Notes: generated from the sequence alone by a model not told the origin. Positions 16,226 through 25,401 are shown, counted from the first letter of the stretch. The stretch: DNA of 64,000 nucleotides from Dermatophilus congolensis (GCA_030538115.1 JAUNUP010000009.1:1-64000); one strand, 5' to 3'. Numbers and translations are program-made.

Positions 16226-17506
16226 ATGCGCACTTCCAGCAGTGGTCGGTATTCACGTCGAACCCGTGTCGTCGGCGCGTCCACCGCTGCCGTCGTGGTG
16301 CTCGGGGCCGCCGGGGCGTTGGCGCTCAACGCAACCAGCGCCTCCGCCGAACTCGCGCCGATGTCGGCGCAAGAGCTGCTCGTGGCGATGCACGACGCCG
16401 AGCGCTCGCCACTCTCCGGCACCGTCGAGCTTTCCGCCGACCTCGGGCTCCCCGACGTGCGCGGCCTGGGTGACGGTGCGACCGGCCCGCTGGCGCTGCT
16501 CGCCGGCAACCACCAAGTGCGGGTGTGGAAGGGCGAGAAAGCCCAGTCGCGTATCGACCTCGTCGGTGACGCCCGCGAAGACAGAGTGACTCTGAACGGC
16601 TCCGACCTGTGGGTCTGGTCGTCGCAGACCAAGGAGGCGCGCCACTACATCCTGCCGAAGCACGGCCAGAAGCACGGCGGGATGCGGGGCAAGGGCGGGC
16701 ACGCCGAGACGATGAAACGCCACGGTGGCGCCGCCGGCGAAGCGCCCACGACTCCGCAGGAGGCCGCCGACCGCGTGCTCGAGGCCATCGGCGACACCAC
16801 CGCCGTCACCACGGCGAACACCGAAGTCGCCCGGCGTGCGGCCTACTCGCTCGTGCTCACCCCGAAGACGCAGGGCACGCTGGTCGATCGCGTCGAACTC
16901 GCCGTCGACGGCGAGACGAAGGTGCCGCTGCGCGTGCAGGTGTTCTCGACCAAGATGACCAACCCCGCTTACTCGGTCGGCTTCAGCAAGGTCGACTTCA
17001 CAGCGCCCGACGCCTCCGTGTTCAGCTTCACCCCTCCCTCGGGGGCCACGGTCACGACGACCGACGTCGCAGCCGACATGCGACAGAAGCGCGCCGAGAA
17101 GGGCGAGCTGACCGAGGCCGAGAAGGCGACAATGCGCGAGCGTCACGCTGCGGCAATGCAGGACAAGAAGAGCAAGCAGGACAATACCGACGCCAAGAAC
17201 GCGACCGGCGAGGGCTGGGCGCGTGTCTACGTCGCCGATGCTCCCAAGGACAGAGACGGCAAGCCGGTCGGCAACGCCGCCGATGCGCTGCTCAAGCAGC
17301 TCGAAGGCGACCAGGCTCCGGCCGCGAACAACGACACCGCCCGCACGATGACCCGCCTGCTCGAAGCCCTACCCAAGCGCACGGTCAACGGAGTGACGGG
17401 CACCGTGTTCGAGGGCACGCTGTTCACCCTCGTGCTCGCTGACGACGGCCGGGTCGGGCTCGGTGCCGTGCCGGCTGACACCGTGTTCAGCGCACTCACC
17501 AAGTGA
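16226..17506 (+). CDS. Exported LolA-like protein linked to an ABC transporter
   Basis: A 426-residue exported protein. The N-terminus has basic residues, a hydrophobic stretch (VVGASTAAVVVLGAAGALAL) and an Ala-rich cleavage region near residue 42. The following roughly 220 residues resemble the LolA/DUF2092 beta-fold seen in actinobacterial 'outer membrane lipoprotein carrier'-like proteins (VWKGEKAQSRIDLVGDAR, VWSSQTKEARHYIL, DRVELAVDGETKVPLRVQVF). A Lys/Glu-rich linker leads to a C-terminal region of about 80 residues. The stop overlaps the ATPase gene, so it works with that transporter. It may bind a lipid or lipoprotein handled by the exporter. There is no lipobox. Confidence 0.78.
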   Translation: MRTSSSGRYSRRTRVVGASTAAVVVLGAAGALALNATSASAELAPMSAQELLVAMHDAERSPLSGTVELSADLGLPDVRGLGDGATGPLALLAGNHQVRVWKGEKAQSRIDLVGDAREDRVTLNGSDLWVWSSQTKEARHYILPKHGQKHGGMRGKGGHAETMKRHGGAAGEAPTTPQEAADRVLEAIGDTTAVTTANTEVARRAAYSLVLTPKTQGTLVDRVELAVDGETKVPLRVQVFSTKMTNPAYSVGFSKVDFTAPDASVFSFTPPSGATVTTTDVAADMRQKRAEKGELTEAEKATMRERHAAAMQDKKSKQDNTDAKNATGEGWARVYVADAPKDRDGKPVGNAADALLKQLEGDQAPAANNDTARTMTRLLEALPKRTVNGVTGTVFEGTLFTLVLADDGRVGLGAVPADTVFSALTK

Positions 17507-18543
17507 CCAGCGCAGTCACCGAGTCCGTCGACGGAGCGATACCCGCCGACGGTGCGAGCGCGCGGGCCGGAGCTGGGGAGCAGCCCTCCTCCGCGGTCCG
17601 CACCTCGGGTCTGACCAAGAAGTTCGGCGGTGTCGCCGTGGTCGACGGCATCGACCTGTTCGTGCCCCGCGGCGCCGTGTACGGCTTTCTCGGCCCCAAC
17701 GGCTCGGGCAAGACGACCACGATCCGCATGCTCCTCGGCCTGGCCAGGCGTGATGCAGGCGAAATCCACGTGCTCGACCGGCCGATGCCCGCCGCTGCGA
17801 CCGAGGTGCTCACTCGCGTCGGCAACCTCGTCGAGGGTCCGGCGTTCCACAACCACCTCACCGGCCGCGCGAACCTGCGTCGCCTCGACGCGGTCGACGC
17901 CTCCGCCGACCCGGCCACCAGCGCGGCCCGCATCGACGCCGCCCTCGACCGGGTCGGACTCCTCGCCGCCGCAGGAAAGCGGTACCGCGCCTACTCCCTC
18001 GGCATGAAGCAGCGCCTCGCCATCGCCGCGGCCCTGCTGCAGCCCCGCGACCTGCTCGTGCTCGACGAACCGACCAACGGCCTCGACCCGCAAGGCACAC
18101 GCGAGATCCGTTCACTCATCGGCTCACTCGCCTCCGATGGCGTGACGGTGTTCGTCTCCAGCCACCTGCTTTCCGAAATCGAGCAGGTCTGCACGCACCT
18201 TGGCATCATGCGCGAGGGCCGCCTCGTCGCCCAGGGCACCGTCGCCGAGGTGCGTGGCGGTGCGCCCACGGAGGTCGTTCTGCGCACCCGCGACGTCGAG
18301 GCGGCCGCGGGCGTGCTCGTCGAGCAGGGCCTCACCGGGGTGACGCCCGGGCCTGTCGATCACGCCTCGGGTACAGCCCGCATCGTCGCCCAGCTCGGAG
18401 CCGACACCTCCGCGACGCCCGAGCAGCTCGTCTCCGAGCTCGTCTCCGCCGGAGTGAGGGTGCGCGAATTCGCGCTGCGCCCACCGGAGCTGGAAGACCT
18501 GTTCGTATCGCTCACCGGATCGGGGTTCGATGTCCGCCACTGA
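17503..18543 (+). CDS. ABC transporter ATP-binding protein
   Basis: A 346-residue ABC-2-type ATPase. Walker A is GPNGSGKTTT (near residue 67), the signature region is YSLGMKQRLAIA, Walker B is LLVLDEPTNGLD and the switch histidine is in FVSSHLLSEIEQ. It starts at GTG 17503, overlapping the LolA-like stop, and itself overlaps the permease gene by 14 nt. Three genes therefore form one operon: LolA-like protein, ATPase and permease. This arrangement recurs in actinobacteria, and the cargo is unknown. Confidence 0.92.
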   Translation: MTSAVTESVDGAIPADGASARAGAGEQPSSAVRTSGLTKKFGGVAVVDGIDLFVPRGAVYGFLGPNGSGKTTTIRMLLGLARRDAGEIHVLDRPMPAAATEVLTRVGNLVEGPAFHNHLTGRANLRRLDAVDASADPATSAARIDAALDRVGLLAAAGKRYRAYSLGMKQRLAIAAALLQPRDLLVLDEPTNGLDPQGTREIRSLIGSLASDGVTVFVSSHLLSEIEQVCTHLGIMREGRLVAQGTVAEVRGGAPTEVVLRTRDVEAAAGVLVEQGLTGVTPGPVDHASGTARIVAQLGADTSATPEQLVSELVSAGVRVREFALRPPELEDLFVSLTGSGFDVRH

Positions 18544-19423
18544 GATCGTCGACGCCGTGGCGCTCCCTGACGAAACGGCGGCCAGCACCGGCGGCCGGCC
18601 GGGCGCGATGCGGGCGTGGCTGCGGCTGTTCGCCTCCGAGCTGCGGCTCATCACCGGCCGCCGCCGCAACCAGGCGGGCCTTGCCGTGCTCTTGTCAGTG
18701 CCGATCATCATCGGAATCGCGGTGTGGAACAACGCCCCTCGCGGTCCGCACGGCCCGGCGTTCATGTCGTCGATCACCGACAACGGCATCTTCGTCGCCC
18801 TCACCGCGCTCACGGCCGAGATCACGCTGTTCCTACCCCTGGCCGTCGCGGCGCTCACCGGCGACACGGTCGCGGGTGAAGCCGGTGGCGGGACTCTGCG
18901 GTATGTGCTCACCGTGCCCGTCGGAAGGGCGAAACTGCTGCTCACCAAGTACGCGGCCGTCGTCACGGGCCTGGCCATCGGCACGTTCGCCGTGGCGATC
19001 ACGGGCATCCTCGTCGGGCTTGCGCTGTTCAGCAACGGCCCGGTACTCACGCTCTCCGGCGTCGAACTGCCCTACGCAGAGGCCGTGTGGCGGGTTCTCC
19101 TCGCCGCCGCTTACGTCACCGCTGGACTGGCTGCCCTCGCCGCGCTCGGCATGTTCATCTCCACGCTCACCGAGCAGCCCATCGCAGCGATGATCACCGT
19201 GGTCATCGTCGTCACCGCCATGTGGATCACCACGGGGATCGCTCAGATGGACTTTCTGCACCCGTACCTGCTGGTCACGCAGTGGTCCGCGTTCGGTGAT
19301 CTCTTCCGCGAGCCGATCTTCACCGACAACATCGCCCGCGGCATGCTCGTCAACGGCGCCTACACCGTCGTCGGCCTCGCCGCCGCCCTATGGCGCTTCA
19401 CCAGGGCCGACATCACGAGCTGA
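18530..19423 (+). CDS. ABC-2 family permease
   Basis: A 297-residue membrane protein with six predicted helices. The first begins near residue 50 (AGLAVLLSVPIIIGIAVW); others contain LTAEITLFLPLAVAALTGD, AVVTGLAIGTFAVAITGILVG, VLLAAAYVTAGLAALAALGMF and MITVVIVVTAMWITTG. The segment GDTVAGEAGGGTLRYVLT is the typical coupling region of ABC-2 permeases. It is the membrane partner of the ATPase it overlaps. No hint of substrate. Confidence 0.88.
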   Translation: MSATEIVDAVALPDETAASTGGRPGAMRAWLRLFASELRLITGRRRNQAGLAVLLSVPIIIGIAVWNNAPRGPHGPAFMSSITDNGIFVALTALTAEITLFLPLAVAALTGDTVAGEAGGGTLRYVLTVPVGRAKLLLTKYAAVVTGLAIGTFAVAITGILVGLALFSNGPVLTLSGVELPYAEAVWRVLLAAAYVTAGLAALAALGMFISTLTEQPIAAMITVVIVVTAMWITTGIAQMDFLHPYLLVTQWSAFGDLFREPIFTDNIARGMLVNGAYTVVGLAAALWRFTRADITS

Positions 19424-19483
19424 CCGGCCGGGTCGGCGGCCGTGTCGGTCCGGCGCTGTTGGGCGGCGGTAGCCTTTCCCGTT

Positions 19484-19903
19484 GTGAATGTCGCTGCGCC
19501 CCGCCTTCGTGAGGGGAACGTGCTCGCAGCCGTCTCCGCCGGCGGCGCCGTCGGAGCGGGGGCGCGCTGGTCCCTCGGGCAGGCCTGGCCGGTGCACGCA
19601 GACGCGTTTCCGTGGTCGACCCTCGCCATCAACGTCGCGGGGTGTTTCGCCATCGGTGTGCTCATGGTGGTCGTCACCCGTCGCTCCACACACCTGCCCT
19701 ACCTGCGTCCGTTTCTCGGAGTCGGAGTGCTGGGCGGCTTCACCACCTTCTCCACGTTCGCGCTCGAGGCCTTCGAACTCACTGCGGCCGGACTTCACGT
19801 GACCGCAGCCGCCTACCTCCTGCTCACGCCCGCCCTCGCCGTCGGAGCGGCCCTGCTCGGCACCCGAGTCACCTCTGCCGCGCTCGCAGGGGAGGCTGCA
19901 TGA
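19484..19903 (+). CDS. crcB: CrcB/FluC fluoride channel subunit 1
   Basis: A 139-residue four-helix membrane protein of the CrcB/Fluc family. The motifs AGGAVGAGARW, the helix WSTLAINVAGCFAIGVLM and the pore signature GVLGGFTTFSTFALE are all present. Fluc proteins are dimeric fluoride exporters. It starts at GTG 19484; no ATG is available. It overlaps a second, different crcB gene by ATGA. In many Gram-positive bacteria such adjacent pairs are thought to work together as heterodimers. I found no fluoride riboswitch in the 60-nt gap upstream. Confidence 0.92.
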   Translation: MNVAAPRLREGNVLAAVSAGGAVGAGARWSLGQAWPVHADAFPWSTLAINVAGCFAIGVLMVVVTRRSTHLPYLRPFLGVGVLGGFTTFSTFALEAFELTAAGLHVTAAAYLLLTPALAVGAALLGTRVTSAALAGEAA

Positions 19904-20265
19904 GTCTTCTTCTCGTGATGCTGGGTGGTGCTGCAGGGGCTCCGGCGCGGTTTCTCGTCGACCGCGCCGTGATGCGTGGCCGCTCGGGCGTGATGCCGTG
20001 GGGGACGTTCGCGGTCAACGTGATCGGGTCGTTCGTGCTCGGCCTCGTCGTCGGCGCGGGCGTGCCGCAGACGTGGCGACTCCTGCTCGGCACCGGCTTC
20101 TGCGGAGCCCTCACCACCTACTCCACGTTCAGTTTCGAGAACGTGCGGCTCCTGCAGGAGGGCCGCAGCGAGATCGCGCTCGCCAACACCGCGGCCTCCC
20201 TCGCGGCCACGAGTGCGGCCGTCGGCGCGGGCCTGCTGCTCGGCTCCGTCGTGGCGGGAGGCTGA
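19900..20265 (+). CDS. crcB: CrcB/FluC fluoride channel subunit 2
   Basis: A 121-residue CrcB/Fluc protein. It has LGGAAGAPARFLVD, the asparagine-bearing helix GTFAVNVIGSFVLG and the pore signature GFCGALTTYSTFSFE. The ATG overlaps the stop of the first crcB, and GGGGAGG lies upstream. The two subunits are only moderately alike, which fits a heterodimer rather than a recent duplication. The stop is followed directly by the GTG of an MFS gene, so the three genes are probably cotranscribed. Confidence 0.92.
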   Translation: MSLLLVMLGGAAGAPARFLVDRAVMRGRSGVMPWGTFAVNVIGSFVLGLVVGAGVPQTWRLLLGTGFCGALTTYSTFSFENVRLLQEGRSEIALANTAASLAATSAAVGAGLLLGSVVAGG

Positions 20266-21630
20266 GTGACGCGATTCCGAGGGATTCTCGCCGACACCCG
20301 GCCCCTGCAGAACCCGCACTACCGGCGGCTGTTCTGGGCCAACGTCGTCACGGTGATCGGGGCGCAGCTCACGATCGTGTCGGTGCCGGCCCAGATCTAC
20401 GCCGACACCGGCTCCTCCGGGTACGTGGGCCTCACCGGCCTGTTCGGGCTGGTGCCGCTCGTCGTGTTCGGCCTCTACGGAGGCTCGCTCGCCGACCGTT
20501 TCGACAAGCGTCGCCTGCTCGTCGTCACGACGTGGGGGCTCATCGTCACCAGCGGACTCTTCGCGGCTCAGGCCTTCGCAGGGAGCACGAACGTGTGGTT
20601 GCTGCTCGGCCTCTTCTCGCTGCAACAGGCGTTCTTCGCGGTCAACCAGCCGACCCGCACGGCGGTGTTGCCGGCGATCCTGCCTCCCGAACGGCTACCG
20701 GCGGCCAACGCGCTCAACATGACCGTGATGAACGGAGGCGGAATCGCCGGCCCCCTCATCGCCGGCGCGCTCATCCCGTTCACCGGCTTCGCCTGGCTCT
20801 ACACGGTCGACACGATCACCCTGTTCGCCACCCTCGGTGCGGTGCTCGCGCTCCCGGCCCTTCCGCCGCACACAGACCCTGACCACGCGGGCGACCCAGA
20901 CAGGCACGAGGCGCGCCAGGGATCGGTCTGGGAGGGGCTGCGCTACCTCGCGGGGCACCCGGTGCTGCTCATGTCGTTCGTGGTCGACCTCATCGCGATG
21001 ATCTTCGGCATGCCTCGCGCCCTGTTTCCCGAGCTCGCACACACAGCCTTCGCCGGCCCGCAGGAGGGCGGTCTGGCGTTCGCGCTGCTGTTCGCGGCGA
21101 TCCCGGCGGGTTCGGTTCTCGGAGGCGTGTTCTCGGGGTGGGTTGGCCGCGTCGAACGCCAGGGGCGCGTCATCGTGCTCGCGATCATGGCCTGGGGCGT
21201 GGCCGTCACCGTGTTCGGAGTCGCGGCGGGCATGGCCGCGTCGACACCGGGCGACGCAGCCCGAGCGCTGCCGTGGTTGATGGTCGGCGTGTTCGCGCTC
21301 GCGTTCGGTGGCGCCGCCGACATCGCCTCCGCGGCCCTGCGCCAGACGATGCTGCAGAGCGCAGCCACCCCCGCGGTGCGAGGGCGGCTGCAGGGCGTGT
21401 TCATCGTGGTCGTCGTGGGTGGGCCTCGCATCGCGGATGTCGTACACGGCGGTGCGGCTGACCTGCTCGACCGCACGGCCCTGTCGGCCACCGCGGCCGC
21501 CATGAGCGGAGCCGTCCTCGCGACCACGATCGGCGGCGTGCTCGTCGTCGTCGGGGTCGCCGTGGCGGCTCTGTGGGGCAGGTCGTTCTGGCGCTACCGC
21601 CCCCAGCCCCACGGTGAGCGTCTCGGCTGA
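20266..21630 (+). CDS. MFS transporter, EntS/multidrug-exporter type
   Basis: A 454-residue major facilitator with 10-12 hydrophobic helices. The N-terminal RNPHYRRLFW-like segment (QNPHYRRLFWANVVTVIGAQ) and GGSLADRFDKRRLLV (the loop 2-3 motif A) are typical of the EntS-like/DHA3 group of drug or siderophore exporters. Further blocks are QQAFFAVNQPTRTAVLP and ANALNMTVMNGGGIAGPLIAG. The GTG start abuts the crcB stop with no gap. The substrate is unknown; linkage with fluoride channels may be positional only. Confidence 0.88.
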   Translation: MTRFRGILADTRPLQNPHYRRLFWANVVTVIGAQLTIVSVPAQIYADTGSSGYVGLTGLFGLVPLVVFGLYGGSLADRFDKRRLLVVTTWGLIVTSGLFAAQAFAGSTNVWLLLGLFSLQQAFFAVNQPTRTAVLPAILPPERLPAANALNMTVMNGGGIAGPLIAGALIPFTGFAWLYTVDTITLFATLGAVLALPALPPHTDPDHAGDPDRHEARQGSVWEGLRYLAGHPVLLMSFVVDLIAMIFGMPRALFPELAHTAFAGPQEGGLAFALLFAAIPAGSVLGGVFSGWVGRVERQGRVIVLAIMAWGVAVTVFGVAAGMAASTPGDAARALPWLMVGVFALAFGGAADIASAALRQTMLQSAATPAVRGRLQGVFIVVVVGGPRIADVVHGGAADLLDRTALSATAAAMSGAVLATTIGGVLVVVGVAVAALWGRSFWRYRPQPHGERLG

Positions 21631-21700
21631 GCGAGGTCGCTGACCTGCGCGAGATGAGAGCGCGAGGTGAGAGTCAGGAGTGACTCATCGACCCGTCCGG

Positions 21701-22447
21701 CTAGTGCCCGGTCCCCTTGAGCAAGGTGCGCATCGTGTCGATCTCTTTTGTCTGATCGGCGACCATGGACTCTGCCAGCGCCCTCACCTCGGTGTTGGCG
21801 GTTGTCTGCAGCACATCGCGCGCCGAGCGCACGGCTCCGGCGTGGTGGTCGATCATCATCTCCAGCCAGAGGTGGTCGAACTCTTTGCCTTCGGCTGCGG
21901 CGAGCCGTTCCATCGACTCCGGGCTCATCACGCCCAGGTGATCGCCGTGTGCCCCTGGGCTCGCAGCCACGCTGGATGTCACAGCACCGTCATCTGGGGC
22001 TTCGCTCGGCTCGTCGGTGGTCACAGCCGCCGTCGGTTCGTCGGTCTCGCGGTCGGCGACGCCCCAGGCCGTGAGCCAGCCGGTCATCTGGTCGATCTCG
22101 GGCTTCTGCGCGTCGGAAACGTGTCGGGCGAGGTCTTGCACCTGCTTCGAGGCCCCGTGCCGGTCGTCGAGAGCCAGCAGGCTCATCTCGATGGCCTGCT
22201 CGTGGTGGGGAATCATGCTGCGCGCGAACGCGATGTCCCCCTCGTCGCCCCGCCGTGTCGTGCCTGAGGTCGCGCCGGCGCCGGAGGCCGAAGCCGCGCT
22301 CTCAGCGTCAGCGGTGGGAGAGGAGGCGGTGGGGGAGGCGGTGGGCGCCGTCGTCGCGGGCGCCTGCGGGGCGCCCCCACTGCAGCCGGCGATGGTCAGA
22401 CCGATCGTCAGCAGGGTCGCGGCGGCGCGAACGCTTCGGGGTCTCAC
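21701..22447 (-). CDS. DUF305 lipoprotein
   Basis: A 248-residue lipoprotein with a GTG start after AAGGAGCGCC. The signal peptide ends in the lipobox LTIAGC (Cys22), followed by a low-complexity Ala/Ser/Thr/Pro linker of about 45 residues. The DUF305 domain (ferritin-like four-helix bundle) carries two HH motifs, MIPHHEQAIEMS and MIDHHAGAVRSA. They are typical of the family and probably bind metal; members are often found near copper genes. It is convergent with the MFS gene. Metal storage or handling at the cell surface is inference. Confidence 0.88.
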   Translation of the reverse strand: MRPRSVRAAATLLTIGLTIAGCSGGAPQAPATTAPTASPTASSPTADAESAASASGAGATSGTTRRGDEGDIAFARSMIPHHEQAIEMSLLALDDRHGASKQVQDLARHVSDAQKPEIDQMTGWLTAWGVADRETDEPTAAVTTDEPSEAPDDGAVTSSVAASPGAHGDHLGVMSPESMERLAAAEGKEFDHLWLEMMIDHHAGAVRSARDVLQTTANTEVRALAESMVADQTKEIDTMRTLLKGTGH

Positions 22448-22565
22448 GGCGCTCCTTGAAGGAGATGACTTCGGATGCGGCGGAACGAGTGAGCCTCACC
22501 TTACGGCCATTCCGCCGCCTCCGCGGGGCGGCGCGAGGGTGTCGCGCCGGTGTGCCTGTGCGAGG

Positions 22566-23519
22566 TCAGCGACGTCGGCGGCGCGACCGCAGCTTCACGC
22601 CCGGGAGCGCGGGTGCCGGGATGCGGTCACGCTCGCCGACATAGCCCTCGACGTGCCCGAATCGCTCTGCGCCCGCCTCCCATTCGTCACGGAAGGCTTT
22701 GATCTCGTCGCTGGTGCGCCCGACGAAGTTCCACCACATGATGATCTCTTCTTCGAACGGGGTGCCGCCGAGCAGCAGCGCCCGTGCGCCGTCGGGCCCT
22801 GCGGTGAGGCCGAGCGACGTGGCGCCGGAGTCGATCACGGCGAGTTCTGCCTCGGCGACCGGGGTGGCCCGGCCGTCGTCGCAGGCCAGCGTGAGCGAGC
22901 CGGTGTCGAGCAGGATGCCGTGCTCGAATGACGGGTCGAGATCGAGCGAAAGGGCGGTGCCGGGGGCGAGCACGAGCTCGGCGCCGAGCAGCGGCGTGTG
23001 CACGACGACGGGCGAGGCCGCCTCCGGCAGCGCAGGCAGCTGGCCGATGAACACCCGCGCGGTCGCTTGCCCAGCCACGGTGGGCAGCTCGGCGGGGGTC
23101 GGCTCGTAGTGGTCGAAATCGCGCGGCGCGTGGCGGGCGGAGTCTGGCAGGGCCAGCCACAGTTGCACGCCGTGCAGCACGGTCGTCTCTGGGGTGGTGA
23201 CTTCGCTGTGGCAGATGCCGCTGCCGCCGGTCATGAGGTTCATCTCGCCCGGGCGCACGAGGCCGTGAACGCCTCCGGAGTCGCGGTGCTCGATCGTGCC
23301 CTCGAACAGCCACGACACGGTCTGCAGTCCGGTGTGCGGGTGCGGAGCGACGTCCATGCCGGGGCCGTCGACGCCCACGCGGGTGGGGCCGTAGTGATCG
23401 ACGAAGCACCAAGCGCCGATGAGGCTGATGTCCTTGTGCGGCAAGGTGCGGCGCACCTTCATGGCCCGCAGCCCGCCGAGCGGCACCTCGCGAGGGTCGA
23501 GAACGGTGACCGCAGACAT
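22566..23519 (-). CDS. Pirin family protein (second copy)
   Basis: A 317-residue pirin. The N-terminal cupin has PHPHTGLQTVSWLFEG and GSGICHSE, giving the full His-His-His-Glu metal set. The C-terminal part has GTPFEEEIIMWWNFVGR, the hallmark of pirins closest to YhhW and human PIR. It is therefore a more canonical pirin than the protein at 7548. It is preceded by a TPR gene 30 nt upstream on the same strand, which suggests an operon. Quercetinase-like activity or a redox-sensor role are the known options. Confidence 0.92.
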   Translation of the reverse strand: MSAVTVLDPREVPLGGLRAMKVRRTLPHKDISLIGAWCFVDHYGPTRVGVDGPGMDVAPHPHTGLQTVSWLFEGTIEHRDSGGVHGLVRPGEMNLMTGGSGICHSEVTTPETTVLHGVQLWLALPDSARHAPRDFDHYEPTPAELPTVAGQATARVFIGQLPALPEAASPVVVHTPLLGAELVLAPGTALSLDLDPSFEHGILLDTGSLTLACDDGRATPVAEAELAVIDSGATSLGLTAGPDGARALLLGGTPFEEEIIMWWNFVGRTSDEIKAFRDEWEAGAERFGHVEGYVGERDRIPAPALPGVKLRSRRRRR

Positions 23520-23549
23520 GTTGACCTCCGTGCGTGTAGGGGCGACGCG

Positions 23550-23984
23550 TCAGTCGTCGAGGTCGGGAGCTCCGAGTGCCTTGGCCAGTCGCAGAACCGG
23601 GCCGGCCTCGGCGTGACGACCCTGACGCTGTAGGGATCGGCCGAGAAGCAGCGCCGCGTAGCCATCGGCGGGGTCTTCGCCGAGTACCTGGCGGGCGGTG
23701 GTCTCGGCCCGCGCGAGCTGTGCGGAGTGGTAGTAGGCGCGAGCGAGCAGCAGAAGGGCTGCGGTGGTTCCGTGCAAGTAATCGGTATGGGCCCCGCCTC
23801 CGCGCAGGCCGAGCAGCTTCTCGAGCTTGACCGCGGCGGCGGTGTACTCGCGCAGAACGAAATGCTCTTGCGCCTGTTCGTACAGGCTGGAGCCTGAATC
23901 TGCAGTCGCGTTATCGCCTGCTCCGTAGGGGGCGGGCGCGACGGGCGCGCCGGCTTGGTAGGCCAGGTTCGACGAAATCGTCAT
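23550..23984 (-). CDS. Tetratricopeptide repeat protein
   Basis: A 144-residue soluble protein with two to three TPR-like helical pairs (SLYEQAQEHFVLREYTAAAV, ALLLLARAYYHSAQLARAET, GYAALLLGRSLQRQGRHAEA). No signal peptide is present. Such small TPR proteins act as protein-binding scaffolds. It is upstream of the canonical pirin gene with a 30-nt gap. A partner relation with pirin is possible but untested. An upstream palindrome (24018-24030) may control both genes. Confidence 0.8.
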   Translation of the reverse strand: MTISSNLAYQAGAPVAPAPYGAGDNATADSGSSLYEQAQEHFVLREYTAAAVKLEKLLGLRGGGAHTDYLHGTTAALLLLARAYYHSAQLARAETTARQVLGEDPADGYAALLLGRSLQRQGRHAEAGPVLRLAKALGAPDLDD

Positions 23985-24017
23985 CCAAACCTCCGAGAGG
24001 ACGGAGCGGGCTAGTGC

Positions 24018-24030
24018 CGTTCATTGAACG
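24018..24030. promoter_or_regulatory. CGTTCA-T-TGAACG palindrome upstream of the TPR/pirin operon
   Basis: A perfect 6-bp dyad with one central base lies 34 nt upstream of the TPR start. On the minus strand TTGGTC lies just before it and a TAGCCC just after it, so the palindrome would sit between promoter elements. It is a plausible repressor operator. Confidence 0.4.
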
Positions 24031-24134
24031 ACCAATTACTTCCCGTCAGGTCGAGCGTCCGACATGCGGCGGTCTCGATCTCATGATGCGACCCATTCTG
24101 CCCCCATCCTTGCGCGAAAACCTGTATCGCGCGC

Positions 24135-24171
24135 CGATGGCCGGATTGTCGCGTGGACAACCCGGCCATCG
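24135..24171 (-). terminator. Long hairpin after the secreted-protein gene
   Basis: CGATGGCCGGATTGTC and GACAACCCGGCCATCG form a 16-bp stem with one mismatch and a 5-nt loop, 40 nt past the stop of the gene at 24211. There is no T run, so it may be a weak terminator or an mRNA-end hairpin. Confidence 0.5.
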
Positions 24172-24210
24172 GCGGCGGTCTGTGTAGATGAACCGCAGGT
24201 GCGTCGCTGC

Positions 24211-25401
24211 TCAGCCTGTGAACCGCTGGAGCGTCACAGCGTCGCCCTTTTTCGTGATTGCCCAGGCGGTGTTCGTGCCGCGCTCGGTCGTCATCGCCAG
24301 CGAGCCGTCTCCGGCGTCACCACCGACAGGGCGGGGGCGATTACACGCGTCAAGGCTCACCCGGAAGCCGTCGGTGACCAGGCGCCCGTCGGCCAGCAGG
24401 GTCCCCTTCTCCGAGACGAACTCCTGCGGCGTACCGCGCAGGCACTGCTGCGCCTCCCCGCCCTTCCAGAGCGTGGTGGTCAGCGCCGAGAACTCCTCGC
24501 CGCGAGGGCTGTCGGCACGGCCGAGCACGACGTGTTCGCTGGCCTTCGGAGTGAGCCAGGTGTAGGCAGTCACCCCGCCGCTCGGGTGCAGGGTGTTGGC
24601 CATGTAGCGCATCGTCCATGTATTCGAATCAAGCTCGTACACGGCCCGCCCGATGTTGGCGCTGTACGCCTGCTCCCAGATGCCGAAGACCTTGCCGTCG
24701 GTCACGCGCAGAGCGAGCACGGGCAGGCCCCAGTTCTCGAAGCCCTCGCGGGCGGCGTAGCCGACGCTCTTCCACGAGACGCCGCGACGGCCGACCGTGC
24801 CGCGGAACACCTCTCCGCCGTCCTTTGTCGACGCCGTGCCCACGTACACGCCGCTGCCGGGCGCGTCAGCGACCGTCACGGCCGACTCGCCACGGGGCAG
24901 CGCGACCTTGGAGAAGCCGCGACCCGTGAACCGCCAGAGTCCGCCGTTCGCGGTCACCCACACGTCGTTCGTGGAGGTGCCGTCGATGGTCGCCTTGCCA
25001 GGGTCGCCGAGCTCGGTGCCCAGGCGGTAGTGGGTCGCCGAGGTGGTGGTCTTGCCGCGGTTCGTACGCGTGGTGACACGCAGCACCTCGGCCTTGCGGT
25101 CCCTGCCCTCGGAGAGGACGTAGACGACCCCTCCACCTGGTGCCGTCATCGCCACGGGAGTGCCGGTGGCCGAGATCGTGCCCAGCGAGCGGACGGCCGT
25201 GAATGCGCTGGCCGGAGCCGCGCGGCGGGTCGCAAGTGCGGGTGCGCTCGCAGCTTCGGCCGCGGAGCCGAGCGCCCCGACTCCCATCGAGGCGGCGAGT
25301 GCGGCCACGCCGGCGGCAGCGGTCAGACGCCGACGCCGAGCGTTTGTGGGCGTGCGCTCGCCGGAGCCGAGTTCTGTTGTGTTTACGGGTAGGTGCGTCA
25401 T
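24211..25401 (-). CDS. Secreted protein of unknown function, probable beta-propeller
   Basis: A 396-residue exported protein. After a polar N-terminus there is a basic RRRRLTAAAGVAALAAS signal and an Ala-rich cleavage region near residue 50. The mature part has repeated blade-like segments (GGVVYVLSEGRDRKAEVLRV, TSTNDVWVTANGGLWRFTGR, GSGVYVGTASTKDGGEVF, GKVFGIWEQAYSANIGRAVY), which suggests a beta-propeller. I do not recognise the family. The ATG at 25401 follows AGGGGATC at a suitable distance; a longer upstream frame is less likely. It is divergent from the NRPS-like gene across 640 bp. Confidence 0.65.
   Translation of the reverse strand: MTHLPVNTTELGSGERTPTNARRRRLTAAAGVAALAASMGVGALGSAAEAASAPALATRRAAPASAFTAVRSLGTISATGTPVAMTAPGGGVVYVLSEGRDRKAEVLRVTTRTNRGKTTTSATHYRLGTELGDPGKATIDGTSTNDVWVTANGGLWRFTGRGFSKVALPRGESAVTVADAPGSGVYVGTASTKDGGEVFRGTVGRRGVSWKSVGYAAREGFENWGLPVLALRVTDGKVFGIWEQAYSANIGRAVYELDSNTWTMRYMANTLHPSGGVTAYTWLTPKASEHVVLGRADSPRGEEFSALTTTLWKGGEAQQCLRGTPQEFVSEKGTLLADGRLVTDGFRVSLDACNRPRPVGGDAGDGSLAMTTERGTNTAWAITKKGDAVTLQRFTG

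Noticed and set aside
19424..19483. Fluoride riboswitch before crcB
   Set aside because: The expected conserved pseudoknot sequence was not seen in this short gap.
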